Source: Polaribacter sp. SA4-10
GTDB taxonomy: Bacteria > Bacteroidota > Bacteroidia > Flavobacteriales > Flavobacteriaceae
Direction: 5' to 3'
DNA: 64,000 bases
NCBI RefSeq assembly: GCF_002163835.1
Contig: NZ_CP019331.1
Location: 496,001-560,000, forward strand
Positions 61,147 through 64,000 of the stretch are shown here, one piece after another. The position numbers and the translations under genes are program-made. The notes beneath the pieces are model-generated. The model worked only from the letters and a program-made list of their open reading frames with translations. It did not search any database and had not been told where the DNA came from. Each line of letters begins with the position of its first letter. Position 1 is the first letter of the stretch.

Positions 61147-62605
61147 ATTCTTTAATAATCTTTCTTGTTGTACTACCTGAATCTGTTTGGATGTATAATA
61201 AATAAATACCTGATGATAGAAAAGATGTATTCACATTAGATTCATTTGACTTAGAATTATCAATATATAATTCAGAACCTTCCATATCTAATATTTTAAT
61301 AGTTTCAATTTGATATGATCCTTCTACTTTAATATTAACGATGTCCTGAAAAGGATTCGGGTATGTTTTAACAACATTATCTAATAAAGAAGCTTCATTA
61401 ATACTCAAAGCTGAAAAGTCTACAAGGCATAGAGAGTTTCGCAGTGGGTTTACTCCATTATTCCCTATATTAAAATCATGTCTTTGAGTTATATTGCCAT
61501 TTAAGGGATTATATTCAACAATGCTACCATTGGTAATAGTACCACCAGAACAGGTTATATAAAACCTTCCGTTTGATGATTCTATAAATGTTCCTATTGG
61601 TCTATACCCTTCAAAATCTAGGAAGTTAGTAAATGTAAGATTTCCTGTTGCCAGCTCTACCTTATAAAACGTACCTGAATTGACATCTTGTTGATTGTGT
61701 TGTGCAGTAGCAGAATATAAGAAACCATTTTTTTCTATAAAACCACCTTGTGGATCCCAACCTTCAATTGCTACAATCCATTCAAAACTCCAAAGGTTTT
61801 GATAGTTATTGCCATTTTTTTCAATTTTAAAAAGGTTTCCTTTATTATTAGCTCCACCTAATTTTGAAGCACCATAAAGGTAGCCATCTGAAGCTTCAAA
61901 TAATGGATTATTGCTAGCCCCTTCAAATTGATTACTGTTGGGAAAACCTCCAGGCGATGCATAAACTACCTCAAGTGAGTCTGTAGCGGTGTTAAATCTA
62001 ATTATTGCACCATAACCGTTTGTTGAGCCGCTAGCCGTTGTGAAGTATATATGAGCGTCAGATGCCTCCATTAATTTACTTTTATTTGGACCATATATGT
62101 TGGCATCTAAAGTGTCTAAAATTGAAATTGTACCCGTATTTATATCATAAGACCAAATTTTTCCATCATTACCCATACCTGTTATTTCACTAGTGGAATA
62201 CAATAAACCATTAGTGTGAAGTAATGGGCTGATATTCTGCAAATACCCTGTCGGAGATAAATCATCGAAGTATTGTATTACTTGCAAATTATTTGTTAGA
62301 GGATCAAATTCATAAAAAGAACCTGCCGCAAATACTGCTCCAGCATTAACAATTTGTCCATCAGAGTTTGTAAATCCGTAAAGCTTACCATTACCAGCTA
62401 ATGTTAAACCTGCCGTGGGATTACCTCCAGTTGTGGTAGTGAAATCAAACAGTTTCTGAATGTTTTGACCATTTTGGTCAACTCTGTAAATAGTTCCTAG
62501 ACCATTTGCTCCCCCTGCGAATGTGGTGCCATACATGTATTGTTGTGCGTTTACAATTACGCAAGCCAATAGACTAAAAATAATTGCCAGTGTTAGTTTT
62601 TTCAT
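61145..62605 (-). CDS. Secreted GloVer-type repeat protein with type IX sorting tail
   Basis: A 486-residue protein: signal peptide (1-20, ending NAQQ), repeats of the choice-of-anchor GloVer kind (YGTTFAGGANGLGTIYRVD, YGASKLGGANNKGNLFKIE) forming a propeller-like body, and a C-terminal T9SS type A domain (VKTYPNPFQDIVNI, SSGIYLLYIQ). Exported to the surface. Flanks pair at 11 of 13 positions (GTTGGTATTAATT upstream, GTTGGCATTAGTT downstream). Confidence 0.88.
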   Translation of the reverse strand: MKKLTLAIIFSLLACVIVNAQQYMYGTTFAGGANGLGTIYRVDQNGQNIQKLFDFTTTTGGNPTAGLTLAGNGKLYGFTNSDGQIVNAGAVFAAGSFYEFDPLTNNLQVIQYFDDLSPTGYLQNISPLLHTNGLLYSTSEITGMGNDGKIWSYDINTGTISILDTLDANIYGPNKSKLMEASDAHIYFTTASGSTNGYGAIIRFNTATDSLEVVYASPGGFPNSNQFEGASNNPLFEASDGYLYGASKLGGANNKGNLFKIEKNGNNYQNLWSFEWIVAIEGWDPQGGFIEKNGFLYSATAQHNQQDVNSGTFYKVELATGNLTFTNFLDFEGYRPIGTFIESSNGRFYITCSGGTITNGSIVEYNPLNGNITQRHDFNIGNNGVNPLRNSLCLVDFSALSINEASLLDNVVKTYPNPFQDIVNIKVEGSYQIETIKILDMEGSELYIDNSKSNESNVNTSFLSSGIYLLYIQTDSGSTTRKIIKE

Positions 62606-62645
62606 GTTTGTAGATTTTTTAATATTAATAAGTTTAGTTTTTTTT

Positions 62646-62791
62646 AATTAATACCAACGGTTAGTATAAGAATAGTAGCGTGTTTACGTGCGAGGATTTT
62701 CCGCAGGAAAATCAGACGTAGTAAACTTGCAACGACCTTTGGTTAAGCCCAAAATTGAGTGATTATTTTTATACATTGTTAGAAGCCGTTA
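62646..62791 (-). repeat. attC-like site with clear nested palindromes
   Basis: Ends: AATTAATACCAAC (62646-62658) and GTTAGAAGCCGTTA (62778-62791, overlapping the stop codon at 62789). Outer stem: GTTAGTATAAGAATA (62660-62674) with TTATTTTTATACATTG (62763-62778); inner stem: GTAAACTTGC-region with GCGTGTTTAC-region around GATTTTCC/GGAAAATC (62696-62714). Confidence 0.8.
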
Positions 62792-63361
62792 TTGAGTTTT
62801 TTGAGATACTTCATTAGCCTTAAATTCAGCGAGACCTTGTATAGTTCCTTTAATACATTCACAAGGTGTTGGTCCTCCTTCCCAGGCATCTTCACAAGGC
62901 TTTTCAATTATTTCTGGCCGATTCTGTTTTATCCAATCCTTTGCTTCATAGTATACGTCAGGATCATTTGACGATGTTTGAACAGATCTGATTTTTCTAT
63001 CTTTTATGATAATATGAAAAGTGTCTGTAACATTTAAATCTAATTGAAGTGCTTTCATTAGATCATCTTTTACTGTAACAGGACATATAACTAGAGAATC
63101 ATTTTTTTCTACACAGTCAGCACGATTTAATACTTCGTAATTTCCACATTCTGCCCATTTCTGATAATACAAAATAGAAGGATGTGATTTTTTAGCATAT
63201 GATAGCGATAATTTCAAAGAATCTTTATTAAATGAATAAAATGCATCAATAAACTTATTTGCTATTACAACATTATCGTTTTGGTGAATATTAATTTCAG
63301 AGTTAGTTCGATTTTTACATCCAATAAATATTAGAATAGATAAGTAAAATATTTTCTTCAT
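62789..63361 (-). CDS. Lipoprotein of unknown function
   Basis: From the ATG at 63361, 190 residues with lipobox FIGCK (Cys15). A longer frame to 63436 would cross the recombination core and is rejected. The mature part has four cysteines (CGNYEV, RADCVE, PCEDA, PCECI) that may form disulfides. No family recognised. Its upstream and downstream arms match at 13 of 14 positions, the clearest case in the array. Confidence 0.75.
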   Translation of the reverse strand: MKKIFYLSILIFIGCKNRTNSEINIHQNDNVVIANKFIDAFYSFNKDSLKLSLSYAKKSHPSILYYQKWAECGNYEVLNRADCVEKNDSLVICPVTVKDDLMKALQLDLNVTDTFHIIIKDRKIRSVQTSSNDPDVYYEAKDWIKQNRPEIIEKPCEDAWEGGPTPCECIKGTIQGLAEFKANEVSQKTQ

Positions 63362-63387
63362 TGTTTTAATGTTTTTTGGTTTGGCCT

Positions 63388-63536
63388 TAATGGCTTCTAA
63401 CGTTGTTGTATATAATTTGTTGCGTGTTTCAAGCAACTAATTTAGTAAATAATTACGGACAAAGAAAGTCCGCGAGGACTTTCGCAAGTAGGCAATAAGC
63501 CAGCAATAAATCATATACGGTGCTAGCTTTTAGTGC
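63388..63536 (-). repeat. attC-like site nearest the right edge
   Basis: Ends: TAATGGCTTCTAAC (63388-63401) and GTGCTAGCTTTTA (63520-63532), the arm of the PLDc_N gene unit. Inner hairpin AAAGTCC/GGACTTT (near 63466-63483). The matching upstream arm of the PLDc_N gene unit is not seen before the window ends. Confidence 0.65.
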
Positions 63537-63542
63537 TTTATA

Positions 63543-63764
63543 TTACTCTAATTTCAGTTTCTTGTTTTTTCCAATGAATAAGTACATTAAAGAACCTATA
63601 AAAGGTATAAATATTACTACTAATATCCATATTAGCTTGTCATTTTGTAAGAACTTATTTTTTAAAATATCAATCAAACAATAAATCCAAAGTCCAATTG
63701 ATAAAAGTATTAAAGTTTGCCACACAAAAAGTCCGATTGAGAAGTCATTAATTAGATTATCCAT
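63543..63764 (-). CDS. PLDc_N-type small membrane protein
   Basis: A 73-residue protein with two hydrophobic segments (about 12-34 and 44-64). The motif WIYCLIDILKN and FIPFIGSLMYLFIGKNK match the phospholipase-D-nuclease N-terminal domain found alone in many small proteins. Function unknown; often a membrane anchor or immunity-like factor. Confidence 0.8.
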   Translation of the reverse strand: MDNLINDFSIGLFVWQTLILLSIGLWIYCLIDILKNKFLQNDKLIWILVVIFIPFIGSLMYLFIGKNKKLKLE

Positions 63765-63893
63765 ATTTTTAGCTTTTTTTGGTATTCAAATTCAAATTTT
63801 ATTTTATTCAGTTCCGATTTTCTATTTCGCAGTTTTGTCAAATTCTGAACAGTAATTCAGTCAGTTTTTATAGTGCAATTCCAAAGTTATATT

Positions 63894-64000
63894 TTATTGT
63901 CCGTTTGAGTGATAATTCAGCGTATTTTTCCAATAATTAAAGTAAAGTTTTCCTGCTGCTATTGTTGAACCTATCATTAAAAAGTAAATCATTACATATT
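63894..64000 (-). CDS. C-terminal end of a small membrane-type protein, partial (runs off right edge)
   Basis: An open frame from the right edge ends at TAA (63896-63894): VMIYFLMIGSTIAAGKLYFN followed by YWKNTLNYHSNGQ. It has one hydrophobic segment. Only 34 codons are visible, so it may be chance. Confidence 0.35.
   Translation of the reverse strand, partial: YVMIYFLMIGSTIAAGKLYFNYWKNTLNYHSNGQ

Noticed and set aside
44015..63536. CRISPR array as an explanation for repeated elements
   Set aside because: Spacing is far too long and irregular, elements contain genes between them, and repeats are imperfect palindromes with unit-specific ends.
1..64000. tRNA or rRNA genes
   Set aside because: I saw no cloverleaf with a T-loop (GGTTCAAATCC-type) or rRNA core sequence on either strand.

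Overview
The window looks like a low-GC chromosome segment of a marine-type Flavobacteriaceae bacterium, close to Polaribacter or Tenacibaculum (inference from gene content). Supporting signs are type IX secretion sorting tails, DUF4252 and PorT-like outer-membrane proteins, a UbiA-type geranylgeranylglycerol-phosphate transferase, a split transketolase, many short lipoproteins, promoters of the TTG/TAnnTTTG kind, and starts without clear Shine-Dalgarno sequences.

From 1 to about 44 kb the window is ordinary core genome. It holds S4-domain protein, FKBP lipoprotein, transketolase C-half, Maf, UbiA and smpB (0-5.3 kb); clpB (6.9-9.5 kb); a bacillithiol-type YtxJ protein and an SF2 helicase (9.6-11.7 kb). 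A polyamine operon at 13.3-18.6 kb encodes arginine decarboxylase, agmatinase, a GNAT-nitrilase fusion, a deoxyhypusine-synthase-like enzyme and a small acidic protein; a promoter with an overlapping dyad and a long, hairpin-rich leader precede it. Then come an MFS transporter, PspC, fumarylacetoacetase, glyA, rmuC, an acyltransferase, pepT, a patatin, an S41 protease, an ECF sigma operon with two DUF4252 proteins, an M1 aminopeptidase, msrB, an M48 protease, a second MFS protein, and a TetR-controlled redox cluster (41.1-43.9 kb) with two matching operator palindromes. Most transcription units end in clear intrinsic terminators.

From about 44 kb to the right edge the organisation changes. 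Short units of one to three accessory genes, nearly all on the minus strand, are separated by 80-390 bp structured elements. For most units, the sequence just upstream of the first gene is the inverted complement of the sequence just after the last stop codon, and this 10-14 bp pair differs from unit to unit: 13/14 matches around 62789-63361, 12/14 around 55548-56225, 11/14 around 57246-59260, 11/13 around 61145-62605. This is the geometry of integron gene cassettes and their attC sites (G^TTRRRY core, outer arms that pair only in the excised circle). No integrase is visible; the shared orientation puts any attI/intI platform to the right of 64000. Four decayed IS110-family transposase C-terminal tails lie between units, two of them inside attC-like elements, and an IS110 left end with a strong non-coding hairpin lies at 48.3-48.6 kb.

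The array is partly degraded. It contains a dGTPase pseudogene with two in-frame TAA codons fused to a truncated dihydrofolate-reductase-like gene, an epimerase pseudogene, an outer-membrane protein remnant, and a sorting-tail protein with a 465 bp internal duplication whose copies appear to differ only at silent sites. The integron-like cassette array is the observation most worth following.
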